Origin: Sipunculus nudus
Taxonomy: Eukaryota; Annelida; Sipuncula; Golfingiida; Sipunculidae
NCBI GenBank assembly: GCA_026874595.1
Contig: CM049308.1
Location: forward strand, 25,132,367 to 25,196,366
Length of the DNA: 64,000 nucleotides
Direction: 5' to 3'
The notes under the pieces were generated by a model that was not told where the DNA came from, ran no database searches, and was given only the letters and a program-made list of their open reading frames with translations. Position 1 is the stretch's first letter. Every line of letters begins with the position of its first letter. This document shows positions 1 through 13,292 of the stretch, one piece after another. A program made the position numbers and the translations under genes.

Positions 1-285
1 GGGCACAAGGCTACTTTGTGATGTTGGTGTGATAACATGCAAGGAATATGATGGATTATGATAATACTCAACATAAATATCAATCAATATAATATCTCGC
101 CTAAGTTTGATTTCAAGCAAAATCCATGCATATTAAATTTAATGAGGTCAGGGGTCACCAGACCTTGCATGGTCTGATTGATTTTCATGTAACTCATGTC
201 ATGAATATTAACCAATACAGTTTCTCACCTGTATTACATTCTCAGCAAATTCACACATATTTAATGAGGTCAGAGGTCACAAGTT
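1..285 (+). repeat. Interspersed repeat family R8, copy 1 (truncated by window start)
   Basis: This stretch matches 27690-28010: both share a block with AATATGATGGATT, then AATCAATATA, ATATCTCGCC, and CATGCATATT followed by AATGAG and GGTCACCAGAC. It lies in the intron upstream of the first visible Rab4 exon, or in 5' flank. No open frame in it looks coding. It carries AGGTCA half-sites (see finding). The repeat class is not recognised. Confidence 0.75.
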
Positions 286-1078
286 ATGCTACAGGCATAT
301 TATGCACCATTTTTCATTGCGCTTGTTTTAGAAACTTTCCGTTGCGCTTTGTTTGTGAGAGTTTCCAATTCACGAAAATTGAACCCTTGTAAAACACTGA
401 AAAAGCAGAAATCGAAAAAATTTAACCCCACGAATATGAAGCCAACCACAGTATATCATCATACATCTTCTGATATTTAGTATGTGAAGGCCATGCATTC
501 AAAGCATACATGACATGACATTATGGTTTATTATCACCATATGGTCTGGGTCTTGCTCACTAGAGACCTGGTGCTGGTATGTTTCTGTATTACATTGCCT
601 TAAAAAAAGTACACTTATTTTTTTGTAATATACATAACATATCTGTTTGAATTTAAACACATACATGCACTGGGCAGATCACTTACCAGTGAATGACCTG
701 ATTCATGACAAGCAAGCATTCTGATATTTATTTTCATTGATTTTGACTAAAATTATCGGTTTTTGGTTGGAGAATGTGGGATTCGTCCCACCCCGTCAGA
801 CCCCTTACCTTTTTAGTGGAAATTTTAGAAATCCAACATTCACTTGCAATATGAGACAACACAAATATTCCTATAGGCAACAAAAATTTACTTAAGGATC
901 TTCATAAGTTTATATACTCTATACACTGATACAATAGAAGAAATGTGGTTCAAATGACATAGTAGACCAACTGTTTTTCACGAAGAGGTTAATAACCAGT
1001 CTTAACAGAGATATATGCATTTATTTGAGAAAAAAATATTTAAGGACTGTACGCTCCTGCCACCTTGTGTAATTGTTT
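286..1078. other. Non-coding stretch, nothing recognised
   Basis: AT-rich sequence with only short open frames of no recognisable family. I looked for the expected upstream Rab4 exon carrying the P-loop (GxxGxGKS) and did not find it. Confidence 0.6.
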
Positions 1079-1480
1079 CTGGAAATCTGCATTCAAAGGA
1101 ATGCAAGCCGACACCATGTAATTGGTCCCTGACTCCCTATTCTGTCCATGGGATGGTCCCTAAACTGTGTTTGCATCCACTTATTTGGTCATTATTCCCA
1201 GGTTCATTTGTGCATAAATGACTGTACATTTATGAATATTCCTTGATGACATTCCTGAATCCAGATCATGTGACGGAGTCACTACAAAATCAAATCAGTC
1301 CTTCAGGGGCCCTTTCTCAAAAATCCCTAAACATTTTATGAAATTCCATTCATTTTTTGTGAACAAACATATAAACACACACACAAATAGGGATGAATGC
1401 ATACCCTCCTGTTTGAGGCAAATATCTCTTGCATTCAGCTTCTGCTTACCAAATAATGTAGGGACATATAAAAGGCAAAG
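1079..1480 (-). repeat. Interspersed repeat family R5, copy 1
   Basis: Matches 42905-43235 in the same orientation, 14206-14600 in the opposite orientation, and part of 51100-51330. Shared blocks include AATCTGCATTC with AAGGAATGCAAGCC, TGACTGTACATTT, GAATATTCCTT and the end block GGGATGAATGCATACCCTCC. The strand is given with the end GAGGGTAT as the 5' end, as in the 14206 copy. The repeat looks MITE-like, with no coding capacity. It resembles short 'cctctgcc/cctccgcc' repeats seen in many aquatic animals; that link is from memory. Confidence 0.85.
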
Positions 1481-2099
1481 GTGAGTCACAACCACAGAGT
1501 TTTGGACACAGTCATTTTGTAGCTATTGATCTAGCAATCCTGGATTCCTCAGGCAGTACCTCAGGAAGTGTTTCTTAATTGATTCTGGTTTCTGTTATTA
1601 TCAATGTAAAATGTGATTATTTGTAACAATCATGAGTGTTGCAATGAATAAATCTACCAGATATAATAAAACACTTGTGTCCCCATGATTAATCAAAGGG
1701 AATTTTATCTGATCAGGAGATTTTATGAATGGGCAGGCACCTCATATGTATTTGTAATTTAATCCATATATTTTAAGACTATGATTTCTGCTATTTTCAC
1801 ACTAAGCAATGCTTTTATATTTTTTTTACCAGTATTGAGTTTACCTTTCCATTCAATTTACTAAACTGAAGGGATGAACCTTTGCCTGTCAATGTCAGCT
1901 AGGTTTTTGGCTATAGGTCAGAATGAACGCCTTTGTTGTATTATAAATCACATTTTGGCAAATGTGTTTGCTGATATACTTGATGTGTTGCCAATATTAG
2001 TTCATGTTATATGATAGTTTGATCAAGATAAATCATCTGAGGTATACGAACATGTAAAATGATGTAATGCAAAAATTTGAGGATGAAAATAACTCACAT
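1481..2099. other. Non-coding stretch, nothing recognised
   Basis: AT-rich intronic or flanking sequence. No exon-like frame, RNA gene or repeat of the families named here was seen. Confidence 0.55.
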
Positions 2100-2172
2100 T
2101 GAGTTAGTCAGGTGAGTGTAATGACCCATGGATCACTTGTTTTCTTAATCTGTATTCTGTTTGTCACATAGT
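2100..2172 (+). repeat. 3'-end relic of an R1/R2-type element plus duplicated acceptor-like tract
   Basis: AGTTAGTCAGGTGAGTGTAA followed by TGACCCATGGATCACTTGTT is the decayed 3' terminus of the R1 family (compare 8035-8066). The following tract up to 2172 (TTAATCTGTATTCTGTTTGT, then CACATAG) nearly repeats the polypyrimidine tract of the real acceptor at 3085-3124. It ends in an AG but is not followed by a convincing exon. Confidence 0.65.
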
Positions 2173-2934
2173 ATAACAATTTTTTAAAATGTCATTGGAA
2201 GATTATTTCTCAATCCAGATGCTAGTTATTTATTTACTGTTCTTCAGGCAAGATACCTGATTTTTTTCTTGCTAGATAATTATTTTGATGAGATATACTA
2301 TATTGCCTTTATAAGCTAAAATCTTCTGATATTTTATAATCAATTTGAATTACCTGAGTATGTCAAGCATGTTAAAACTCATATTAATAAATTGACATGC
2401 AGCTAAGATCTTTACATAAACAAACTACACATTGGAAAGCTTCTTGCTGGCCCAACTTCTAACACCTATGTATCCTGCCTGCTTTGCCACTGTGGTTATT
2501 ATTATTACAAAATGCTACATTTCCAAATGTCATGGACATTATCTAAAGAACTCTTCTGGAGATTGCTGGGAAATTTTACCTGAAATTTATTTATAGATAT
2601 GAGAGGATGTTGGCTATAAAGTTTCTCTCATGTCCCAAATCTAAAATGGCCACCAAGCATTGAGCTTGGTTTTCTTTTAACACACAACTCGAGACAGCTT
2701 GAGCCATTGCAGAGATATTGGTCCCCATGAGATACAGAAGGCGACTTACAAGTGCATTTAATTATAGACCCATAAGGCTACTAGCTAGCAAACTAAAGAA
2801 CTCAGGCACAACAGAGCCCTAATTGAGGGGCTTTACATTTCCAATCATATCTAATTTTCTGTTTGAATAAGTTCTGTATACCATTAATAATACATTTAAA
2901 ATAAGACTCAGTACAGTTAATTTGTGTTCAATCA
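2173..2934. other. Non-coding stretch, nothing recognised
   Basis: Intronic sequence just upstream of the first visible Rab4 exon. No exon, RNA gene or named repeat was seen. Confidence 0.55.
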
Positions 2935-3240
<306 letters not shown>

Positions 3241-3623
3241 TGAGCCAGTTTCTATTGTTGTGGTTTTTTAGCTCAGCTGACTGTAAGTCATCTGAGCTAT
3301 AGCGATCACTCTTTGTCCGTCGTCCGTCGTCCGTCCGGCCATCCGGCCGTCTGTCCGTTAACAAGGCACAAATAGTAACCGCTAGACCTGGAATCTTCTT
3401 ACTTTACATCCAGAGAGGTCCATGAAAAATCGCCATGGAAACCTCGAATTAGGTCTCTGTTACCAATATCCTTCGAGCTATGGGGCCCCATAGTACCCCC
3501 CAGAATAGTGAAAAATTTCACTGATGGTCATGATTTTTGGCATACATATTGATCATGAGATGTTCTATCAGTTCCTGCAGACTGGGAGCGCCACCTGTAT
3601 TTTTTTATTTTTTACGAATTTTT

Positions 3624-6254
3624 AGCTCAGCTGACTATAAGTCATCTGAGCTATAGTCGTGGTCCATTGTCCGTCGTCCGTCCGTCCGTCCGTAGATGTG
3701 GCACGTTTTGAAACCGTAAGACCTAGGAATCCAAAATTCGGCATAATGTTAGATGTCCCCAAGATCTCCTACCAAGCCGAAAACTGGGTCTTTTGGACTT
3801 CGTTCCTTTGAGAAATTAAGGAAAAACCTTAATTTTTTATTAAAAACCTATTTTCACACTTCAGGACTGCCTAATATCAAAACCACTCATCTGTTTTTCC
3901 TCATATTTACCATATATTCCTCTATATAGTTCCTATGTACATTCAAGAAATTATGTCTGTATTATATAATTTAAAAAAGTTATGGACCCAAACATAATGC
4001 ATTTTGTAAAAAATCAGGAAAGATATTTGATCACTTAACACAAAACATGTTAAAGCTATGGACCTTTTTTCCAGTAATATAACTTTAATTAATCAAAATT
4101 AAATTGTATACCCAAAATTAGATGAAAATCTTTTTAATTTTTTAAAATATTAATAAAAATAAAAAATTGGTACCTTAAATTTTGCCCAACTTTGACCATG
4201 GCACGTGTTTTTCCTGTAAGTACTGTGGATTTAATTTTCACAGCATGTTTTTGTTAGCTTTTTCAACTGTTAACACCAAAAATTTGAAACCAGTTGATCA
4301 AAAACTGTAGATTTTATTCAAGTTTTCAAGCACCATGTAACATTGTTTACATCAAGCTAGTATTATGCAGTTTGCAAGAGCTCAGCTCCCCAGCTTCAGC
4401 TCATAGTTCCTTAAATTCGGCATACAGTTAGATGTCTCCAAATCCCCTACCATGCCAAGAATTTGGTCACTAGGACTTAATACCTTCAAGATATTAATGA
4501 TAAACTTCATTTTTCCATTAAAAACCCATTGTCCCACTTCAAGACTGCCTAATATCAAAACCACTGATCTGACTTTAGTCATAAATAATATACATATTTT
4601 TCATTCTCTATGCACATGCCAGAATGATGTCAGTATTGCACATGCCAGAATGATGTCAGTATTGCGTTATGGGCCAGTAAAGTTATGGGCCCAAACATAA
4701 TGCACTTTGTAAAAAATCAAGAAATATATTTACTCTCTTAACAAGGGGATTGCTGAAGCTAGAGATTTTTTGTCAGGGATGTAACATTATTTAATCAAGA
4801 TTCAATTGAATACCCAAAATTAGTTATGAATTTTTCAAATTTTATAAGTTATTAGTATAAATGTAAAATTAGTAACTTAAATTTTGCCCAAATTTGACCA
4901 TGGCACGTTTGTTTCCTGTGAGCACTGTTGATATAATTTTCATATCATGCACACATAAGGATTTCAGCTTTTAAGTTTAGAAAGCTGAAAGAAATTGGCC
5001 AAAAATTGTAGCTTTTATTAATGTTTTTATGAGACCCTGTCAGACTTTGGCTCTATCCAGCCCCTCTTGAGTCACCTGTATGTTGACCTTGTTGAACTTT
5101 CAGCAAATTATGCATGCTTGAGGCGAGGCATACACCGGAATCCAGGCAGCTTATGGCCAGCCACAGTTGATCCAGGTGTCCAACCCAACTTATCTAGTAG
5201 TTTTAACCAACTGCATAACAATAAACAATAAATTAATAAATTTTTATTGGTTTTTAATAAAAAGTTTAAGAAAAATAGAAAAGGAATTTGTTAGTTTATA
5301 ATAACAGGAAATTAACTTGCAGTTACTGATGATATAAGAATCTTGTATCGATGGATAGAATGTCACGTATTCCAAAGAACACCATGCAGTCACCTATGGT
5401 ATTTTTCAGTTCAATTTTAATGATAAAGAAGTAAATCATATTATTCATTACTAATCATTAGGGATCATATGAAGGAAATTTATGATAGACAAAGATGCAG
5501 TTGATAATATTAATCTAGATTCCTACTGTGTCTAGTGTGTACATTGATGTGAAATTAGTCCAAAATGAATTTATTACAGTTATTTTTTAATATAAATAAA
5601 AGCCATAAAACCAGGTACTTATGATCATTATTTAAATGTGTGAATTTTGTATATTCTGGATTCTCAACATCATTGTTTGGTGAAAACTGAATAAACACCA
5701 GACATGGTGCGAATACTTTGTAATTGTATTTAAATACGAATATGATTATGTATTCCATTATAAAATTTCTTGCATTAAGAATGGGAATTCAGGTAAAAAT
5801 GAAAGTATATGAATACCAGTGCAAATACTTTCAAAATGTATTCATGAATGCATTCATGAATATATTCTTTAATATTATTTTAATAATAATTTCAGTTATA
5901 TTTCATTTTAAAAAATCATATAATTCTCTTATTATTTTTAATAAAAATTATATTTGGGACAATATTTGTAATTTTTTTTAATTAATAGTTAAACCCTTAT
6001 ATATTCTGCTTATAAGTTATATGGCCAAGTCAAAATCTGTGTGACAATAGTACTCCATTTGTTAATAAAATAAATGAAATCAATCCTCTTCCCTGTCTCC
6101 AAAGGTACTATCAAAATTATACATAAGCTAAAACAACAACAACTCGTAATACAGCTTATATTTATTACCACACAAAACCAGCATGTGCCTCATTTCTAAA
6201 TAATATTTTTTTATCATATATAACAGCTGAGCGTCGTGACCCATAGGTCCCTTG
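3624..6254 (+). mobile_element. Family R2 element nested in R1 (copy 1)
   Basis: Starts AGCTCAGCTGACTATAAG, where TAGCTCAG and CTGAGCTA pair as a hairpin. Next comes a (TCCG)n tract at about 3670-3693. Two diverged internal blocks of roughly 700 bp follow (about 3700-4385 and 4386-5040). Each has a block like AAATTCGGCATA, one like GGGCCCAAACATAATGCA or a close variant, and TTAAATTTTGCCCAA before ACCATGGCACGT. The element ends CAGCTGAGCGTCGTGACCCA with TAGGTCCCTTG. It splits R1 at a T run (ACGAATTTTT / TTTTCTCTAT). Its open frames are short and show no protein family. Confidence 0.85.
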
Positions 6255-7930
6255 TTTTCTCTATTATTGAGATTTTTAAAAATGTGGACATCAGTTAACA
6301 GGGCACAAATCGTAAAGACTTGACCTAGAATCTTCATTCTTGACATTCTTAGAGAACTATGAAAAATCTCCAAGGAAACCAGAAATTAGGTGTCTGTTAC
6401 CCATATCTTTCGAGCTATGGGGCCAAAAAGTACCCCCCAGAACAGTGAAAAATTTCATACAAAAACTTCAATGTCTCATTAACTACATCTTTGATGGTCA
6501 TGATTTTTGGCATACATATTGATCATGAGATGTTTAATCAGTTTCTGCAGCCTGGTGGTGCCATCTGTATTTTTTTATTTTTTATGAATTGTTTTCTCTA
6601 TTTTGAGACCTTTAAAAATGTGGACATCTGTTAACAGGGCACAAATCGTAAAGACTGGACCTAGAATCTTCGTTCTTGACATTCTGACAGACCTATGAAA
6701 AGTCTCCATGGAAACCAGAAATTAGGTCTCTGTTACCCATATCTTTCGAGCTATGGGGCCCAAAAGTACCCCCCAGAATAGTGAAAAATTTCATACAAAA
6801 ACTTCAATATCTCATTACTTCATCACTGATGGTCATGATTTTTGGCATACATATTGAACATGAGATGTTTCATCAGTTTCTGCAGCCTGGTGGCCCCAAC
6901 TGTATTTTTCGTTTTTTTACGAATTGTTTTCTCTCTTTTGAGACCTTTAAAAATGTGAACATCTGTTAACAGGGCACAAATCATAAAGACTGGACCTAGA
7001 ATCTTCATTCTTGACATTCTGAGAGAGCTATTAAAAGTCTCCATGGAAACCAGAAATTAGGTCTCTGTTACCCATATCCTTAGAGCTATGGGGCCCCAAA
7101 GTACCCCCCCAGAATAGTGAAAAATTTCATAAAAAAACTTCAGTAACTGATTAAATACATCACTGATGGTCATGATTTTTTGGCATACATATTGATCATG
7201 AGGTGTTTCATCAGTTTCTGCAGCCTAGTGGCACCACATGTATTTGTTCGGGCTTTTTTTTCTAATTTCTTTCTCTATTTTTGAGACCTTTAAAGATATG
7301 AACATCTGTTTTCATGGCACAAATCATAACAACTGGACCTAGAATCTTCATTCTTTACACACAGGGAGATCCATGAAAAATCTCCAAGGAAACCTGAAAT
7401 TAGGTCTCTGTTACCCATATCTTTCGAGCTATGGGGCCCCAAAGTAACCCCCAGAATAGTGAAAAATTTGATACAACAACTCCAGTATCTCAATAACTAC
7501 AACACTGATGCTCATGATTTTTGGCATACATAGTGCGCCCCCTCTATTTTTTTCAAATTTTTACGAATTATTTTCTCTATTTTTGAGACCTTTAAAGATG
7601 TGGTTATCTGTCAACAGGGTACAAATTGTAACAACTGGACCTAGAATCTTCATTCTTGTCATGCAAGGAGGCCCATGAAAAGTGTCTGTGGAAACCTGAA
7701 ATAAAGTCTCTGTTACCCATATCCTTCAAGCTATAGGACTTCAAAGTATCCCTCAGAATAATGGAAAATTTGATACCAAAGCTGAAGTATCTGAACAACT
7801 AATCCAGAGACCACCATGCTTCTTTGCATGGAGATTGACCATTCAGTGTTTATATTAGTTTCTGCAGACTGGTGGAGCCGCCTGTATTTTTTTAAGTTTA
7901 CGCATTTTTACTCTATTTTTGAGATTAATA
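6255..7930 (+). repeat. R1 internal tandem array, units of about 300-343 bp
   Basis: Units begin near GAGACCTTTAAA at about 6269, 6605, 6940, 7283, 7585 and 7921 (variant). Each holds ACAGGGCACAAATC, TGGACCTAGAATCTTC, TTCGAGCTATGGGGCC or a variant, TACCCCCCAGAATAGTG, TGGTCATGATTTTT and a diverged GGTGGCGCCACC. Copy 2 of R1 (19342-20183) has only about two and a half units, so the array changes in length between copies. Confidence 0.9.
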
Positions 7931-8066
7931 CAGACACAATCTCAGCCTGTTGGTTAATCTGTTTGATGCTTCAGTTGAATGGTTATATACCACCAGTCAG
8001 ATGATAAAATTTCCTTTTGCAAATCTCTTCCCAGTCAGCTGAGCATCATGACCCATGGGTCACTTG

Positions 8067-9459
8067 TTCTGGAGGTAATCTCCTCCTTTCTTAAATGCCG
8101 ACGTACCGTATTCACACCTTATTGTGAACATACCTCTGCTATTAAGTTCCATTTCAGTTTACCACTGTGTGAATGGGCAGTAGGTCCAGAGGGGGATCAA
8201 AATTTTCCACGTTTGTTAACCAGAGAGAGAAATATATGAATTTAACTCCTGGATACTTCACCAACCAGATTCAGAAAGTTGACTTGCTCCATTTCATCAC
8301 TTCCTGTCCACTTTCATTTTGCTGGGAAAATTTATTAATTACATTTCAAGATAGAAAATGATAATACAGGATACAAGATTTATGGACCTAATTTCCAACA
8401 AGGGAAATAAACACTTACCTTACACACTATTTAAGAAACAGAATTATTTTAAAATATAAGAACTTTGTCTACATTTTACAACATATCAGCCCTATTATGG
8501 AAGACAAGGTCATTGGTCACATGCAAAAACAACCTCATTTAACAGCTGCTGATTGGATGATGTCATGTAAACACTCTAAAAAACATGACCAGCCAAAACA
8601 AAGATGGACTACTCATGCATGCAGGACACATCTGATCATCCAATTCATTGGAAAGAGTAAAAATGTTGTAAAACATAAACTGGAGATTAATTTAAAAATG
8701 TTAGCTTGAAATATTAGGTTTTCACTTCCACATGCAGTTTTCCAGGAAATTATTGAAATTTATACGATTTCACGAAAATGAATCACAAAATAACAGGTGG
8801 ACACAGGTTGGTGGAATGGAGTATACAGGTTTTATTTGTGCAACACTCAATTAATCTCATGTCAGAATCAGGTGTTACCTAAGTCAGAAAAAGAACAACT
8901 GAATGTATGTCATGCTAGATGTTGATAATTGACTCTATTTGGGGGGAGGGGGGAACCAAATTAATCTGTTGAGTCCAAATTATAACCATTGGAGTTTTAA
9001 GCCGGAATCATGATTAAAAGGGGTGCAATAACCTATCTGACCTTTATAAACTAAAGGTATTCCCTTTGAGATTTTTATAAAAAATATGCCAGAAAATGTG
9101 GATATCACTGCACACAGGCTGCTTGATTTGTTATATCAACATTATATCAGCATTTGTAATATGTGGGGGCCCTCCAAAGTTATAAAAACAAATTAAACAA
9201 GGGCATCTGGCGGCAAGCAACAAGTGATCTTTCTACCTCCACATATATGCAACCTTCCACCTTAGGTTACATGTTTTTCTGTTTGTCAACACAGCTGTGT
9301 TCTCAAACATGATGTTGATAAACAAGTACATACATCCTTCATGGAGGCTTTATAAGAACTTTTCATAATCAAAATTAGCCTTAGATCTTTGATATATACA
9401 CAGGAAGCCAGAAGTCACATAAATTCATTATCAAAAGGTAGGTGAATGGGCGTTTTTAA
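8067..9459. other. Intron stretch, nothing recognised
   Basis: Rab4 intron sequence with a short G-rich run near 8940-8953. No exon, RNA gene or named repeat was recognised. Confidence 0.55.
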
Positions 9460-9772
9460 GATAATCTTGTGAGATTTAAGAAAGAATACAATAAGATGTC
9501 AGTCAAAATCTTGTGAGAATTATATAATATCCTGTGAGATTAAAATTGTATTCCTGTGAGATTTGTCTTAATCCTGTGAGACTTAAATTAGAATCCTGTG
9601 AGACTTAAATCAGAATCCTGTGAGACTTAAATCAGAATCCTGTGAGACTTAAATCAGAATCCTGTGAGACTTAAATCAGAATCCTGTGAGACTTAAATCA
9701 GAATCCTGTGAGACTTAAATCAGAATCCTGTGAGACTTAAATCAGAATCCTGTGAGATTAAAGAATCAACTT
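9460..9772 (+). repeat. 22-bp minisatellite
   Basis: From 9571 to about 9768 there are nine tandem copies of a 22-bp unit built on ATCCTGTGAGACTTAAATC plus AGA. Seven are identical or nearly so. From 9460 to 9570 looser units keep only the core CTTGTGAGAT or CCTGTGAGAT at irregular spacing. The array is homogeneous at its 3' side and decayed at its 5' side. It lies in a Rab4 intron. Confidence 0.95.
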
Positions 9773-11160
9773 ACAACTTGAAACCATAAAAAAAAGTTTT
9801 TATATGCCAGGGGTTGACTTGTGAAATAACCTGCAAGTATGATATGTAAATACAGCAGTGTGCTTTTGTGAGCTACCTGTTGCCTGTTGAATTAACACCT
9901 AATTCCTCAGAAATATGCTTTGTTATTGGACAAGTTGGTTATTTTCATCACTGCACCTCCAGAAACCTAGATTAGTCAAAAGAGTTATTGTAAATTACTG
10001 GTAGTCCTTTTTGAGTTGCAAGGAAAAAAATATGATTGAATATTATACCACTTTTACTGGTGGTCTGCAGTTCTTAAACCAGTCCTGCAGTTACATTAGA
10101 GTTTGTGTTGCTTTTTTATACAGAACAAGATATAAACTATGAGAAAGATTTCTTTCTTCAAATATCCTTCAAATAATGTAGTGTTTTGTGTGTTTAACAT
10201 CATTATTCATGGGAATGTCTTTCAAGATTCTTAGACTGCTGGTATTGTTTAGCAATAATAAGCACATCCCAAACTGAATCCCTCTAAGAATGGGAGAAAA
10301 CAATGGCATAAATAAGGTTAGAGTGAGACTGCCTCGAGAAGTAATTCAATCAGAGTTTCTATAGCCATGTCTCAACAAAAGTAACTCAGTCACAAAATTA
10401 ATGTTGCATCATGTTTTGTTTCCATTGTTCACTTTGTGTTAAGTTAGCTGTTCTTAATTGTCATTTTTACTCAGTGATGATTAACTTGGAATCTTTTATT
10501 GATCCATTTTTCGCTGGTTCTCTTATTGAATGATGAAAATAAATAGAGCTGCCAGTAATGACATATAAACATTTGTATTCTCACAAAGAAATGTGTTGCT
10601 CTGTCTTGTTTGAAATATTTAGCTCAGTACCTGAAATGTCCCCCATCTATTTGTCAAGCCAACCAGGCAGGGTTTATAATAGGATTTATCTACAGACTTG
10701 TAATTTTGTGCACATGGACATCTTATCATATTTTCAAACATGACATGAAACTAGATCATTTTAACCTAATTTCTGCCCACTGTACTCTTTTAAAGGCAAG
10801 AGCATCTTGCCAGTATCCTCAGCCTTTGCAATTGGCAAAGTGCAGGGTGCATGGATGCTGTCTGAACTCGTAACTTATATCCACCAGATACATTGAAGTT
10901 TCCTTAATAATTGCTAGAGTACCTCCTTTGTATTTATCATTATTAACTCACTTTGATAAAAAAAAATTGATAGACCCCTCAGCTGATTAAACATGAATCA
11001 GGTTCACGATTTACAAATAAGTTATAACTGACCTACCCTTCTTCAGCCTGTGATTCAGTCTTTCATCAAATTAATTGAAATTCTTGTTTTAAATGTGCAA
11101 GTACAACAGGTGGTAAACAGAAGAAAACATTTTTTGTTGAGGTAATGTACACTCCTATTG
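9773..11160. other. Intron stretch, nothing recognised
   Basis: Rab4 intron DNA with no exon-like frame or named repeat. The short frames near 10560-10870 have no splice context or family resemblance. Confidence 0.55.
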
Positions 11161-11433
11161 CTTGGGATATTATACACTGCAGTCATTCCTTATATCCTTT
11201 GTTTAACCGCTGATTTGTATAACACGATCCTCCGGGTTTCACCACCAGGGTGGCACAGGACAAAGAATTGTAATCAGACCAATGAGGCAATGACCACAAG
11301 GTGTGGCATTGTGCATCCAGCTCCAATGTGTAGACCAACGACACCCCACTCCTATTGGTATGATTACCCTGGTTCTGGCACAGGGCCAAGAATCAGACCT
11401 ACCAGTGGAGTGTTGTGTATAATCACTGTGTGA
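11161..11433. repeat. Palindromic MITE-like repeat family R6, copy 1
   Basis: The left part has ATTATACACTGCAGT and the right end GTGTATAATCACTGTGTGAG. The interior shares TTTCACCACCAGGGTGG, a GGCACAG-ACAAAGA block and AATCAGACC (or close forms) with 46563-46985. The many open frames on both strands come from its partly self-complementary sequence, not from coding. It ends about 75 bp before the Rab4 exon at 11508. Confidence 0.65.
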
Positions 11434-11451
11434 GAAGTCTGTCACAGATGA

Positions 11452-12284
<833 letters not shown>

Positions 12285-12535
12285 ATCGGGATCAGACCTG
12301 TCAGTATGCTCAAAATCAGACCTCTGGTCACATGGCCTTGATATGGTAAACAGACACATGGACTGTGTTTAATAACGCATAGAACCATAATGAAGTGTTA
12401 AGCTGCTGAAGGGGATGTACTGAGACATTTTGCTTGAGAAACTTTTGTATAAAGCAAAACTGAACTGTAAGTTTGACAAACGGGCATAATATTGCTCCTG
12501 ATTCTGCCCCTTAAAGTGAACTTCTGTGTGAATGC
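12285..12535 (+). repeat. Interspersed repeat family R7, copy 1
   Basis: Matches 54900-55130 in the same orientation. Shared blocks are CACATGGCCTTG, TATGGT-AACAGACACA, TGGACTGTGTTTA, CTTGTGTATAAAG or CTTTTGTATAAAG, AACTGAACT, GGGCATA or GGCATA, and CCTGATT-TG-CCCTTAAA. It has no coding capacity and its class is unknown. Confidence 0.8.
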
Positions 12536-12542
12536 CATCCTA

Positions 12543-13040
12543 ATCCCTCACTTAGATCAAGACAAGCTGGTCCGCTCATAGCCCCGAGACAGAGACTCAG
12601 GCTGGGAGAAAAAGTGTTTAAGTGTTGAGCTCATAAATTATGGAACAGCCCACCGCTGTGTCTTTTGACAGATGACTTGTGTTTGTTCTTTAAAAAAAAT
12701 GGAAAAAACTTATCTTTTTAAAGTTGTATGTGACCTACTGATTTGATATTTAAAGTTGATTGAAGACTCATCTTTTAAAGTTGCCTTTGGTCTTTATAAT
12801 TGATTTAAATTTATTACTTTTTGCCCTTTTAAATTCAAATTTTAATTTCTTTTTTCAGTTTTTTCCCTATATCATTATATGTGATCAGGATTTAAATTTT
12901 CTGTGAACTGTGTAATTGGGACTGCTTTTTATGTTACAGAACAGCTGAAAAAGACAGTGACGACGTTTAAATTATTATGCTAATGAACAACATGTTGCAT
13001 CATTTGGCCCTATATAAATTAAATTTATTACATGTATTAT
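12543..13040 (+). pseudogene. Non-LTR retrotransposon (LINE) 3' tail, broken ORF end plus 3'UTR
   Basis: In one frame from about 12562 the translation reads AGPLIAPRQRLRLGEKVFKC, a stop, then AHKLWNSPPLCLLTDDLC and ends FFKKNGKNLSF. This fits the C-terminal tail after the reverse transcriptase domain in many animal LINEs: R-T-R..G...F....P.LWNSLP......FK..LK..LF. One stop lies inside the conserved tail. The 3' part ends TATATAAATTAAATTTATTA, like LINE 3' tails of the L2/CR1 kind. Only this tail is present, a 5'-truncated dead copy. Confidence 0.75.
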
Positions 13041-13292
13041 TACCTCCGCCAAGGGATGGCGGTTATGTTTTTGCCAGCGCTGTTTGTCTGTCTGTTAGCA
13101 ACATTACTCAAAAATTTATTAATGGAGTCTGATAGAATTTTCAGGATAAAAAACAATTGATTACATTTTGGGGGTGATATAGATCACCATCTGAATCCAG
13201 GAATTTTTATAAGGAAAAATGTAGACATTGCCGTATGGCAGTCTTGAGCTGCCTATGCAGAGGTCTGTGCTAGCTGAGTGCTTTTCTGGTTA
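13041..13292 (+). repeat. Short dispersed 'cctccgccaagg' repeat (R9)
   Basis: Begins ACCTCCGCCAAGGGATGGCG, then GTTATGTTTTTGCCAGCGC, GTTTGTCTGTCTGTTAGCA and ACTCAAAAA. It ends GCAGAGGTCTGTGCTAGCTG with AGTGCTTTTCTGG. I recognise this as a very widespread ~250-bp MITE-like repeat of aquatic animals (established knowledge, unnamed here). It inserted directly after the LINE tail. Confidence 0.75.

Larger units (their letters stand above)
3270..8066 (+). mobile_element. Family R1 element with a nested R2 element (composite copy 1)
   Basis: The outer element starts AGCTCAGCTGACT in a T run. Its 5' part spans 3270-3623 (hairpin, TCCG-rich tract, first array unit) and resumes at 6255-8066. The 3' end has the inverted repeat AGTCAGCTGAGC, the palindrome TGACCCATGGGTCA and CACTTG, then host TT. 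It has no coding capacity. The 5' GCTCAGCTGACT and 3' AGTCAGCTGAGC are a perfect 12-bp inverted pair. A 5' inverted repeat, 3' inverted repeat plus hairpin, T|T insertion and central arrays fit non-autonomous Helentrons (HINEs); that class assignment is inference. It lies in the Rab4 intron after the first visible exon. Confidence 0.85.

Noticed and set aside
1015-1221. Frame beginning MHLFEKKIFKDC, reminiscent of the Rab4 segment just before switch I
   Set aside because: The likeness covers only about eight residues, there is no P-loop or splice site in phase, and most of it overlaps an R5 repeat. Chance.
9571-9768. Possible CRISPR-like array
   Set aside because: The 22-bp units are directly adjacent with no spacers, in an animal intron: a minisatellite.
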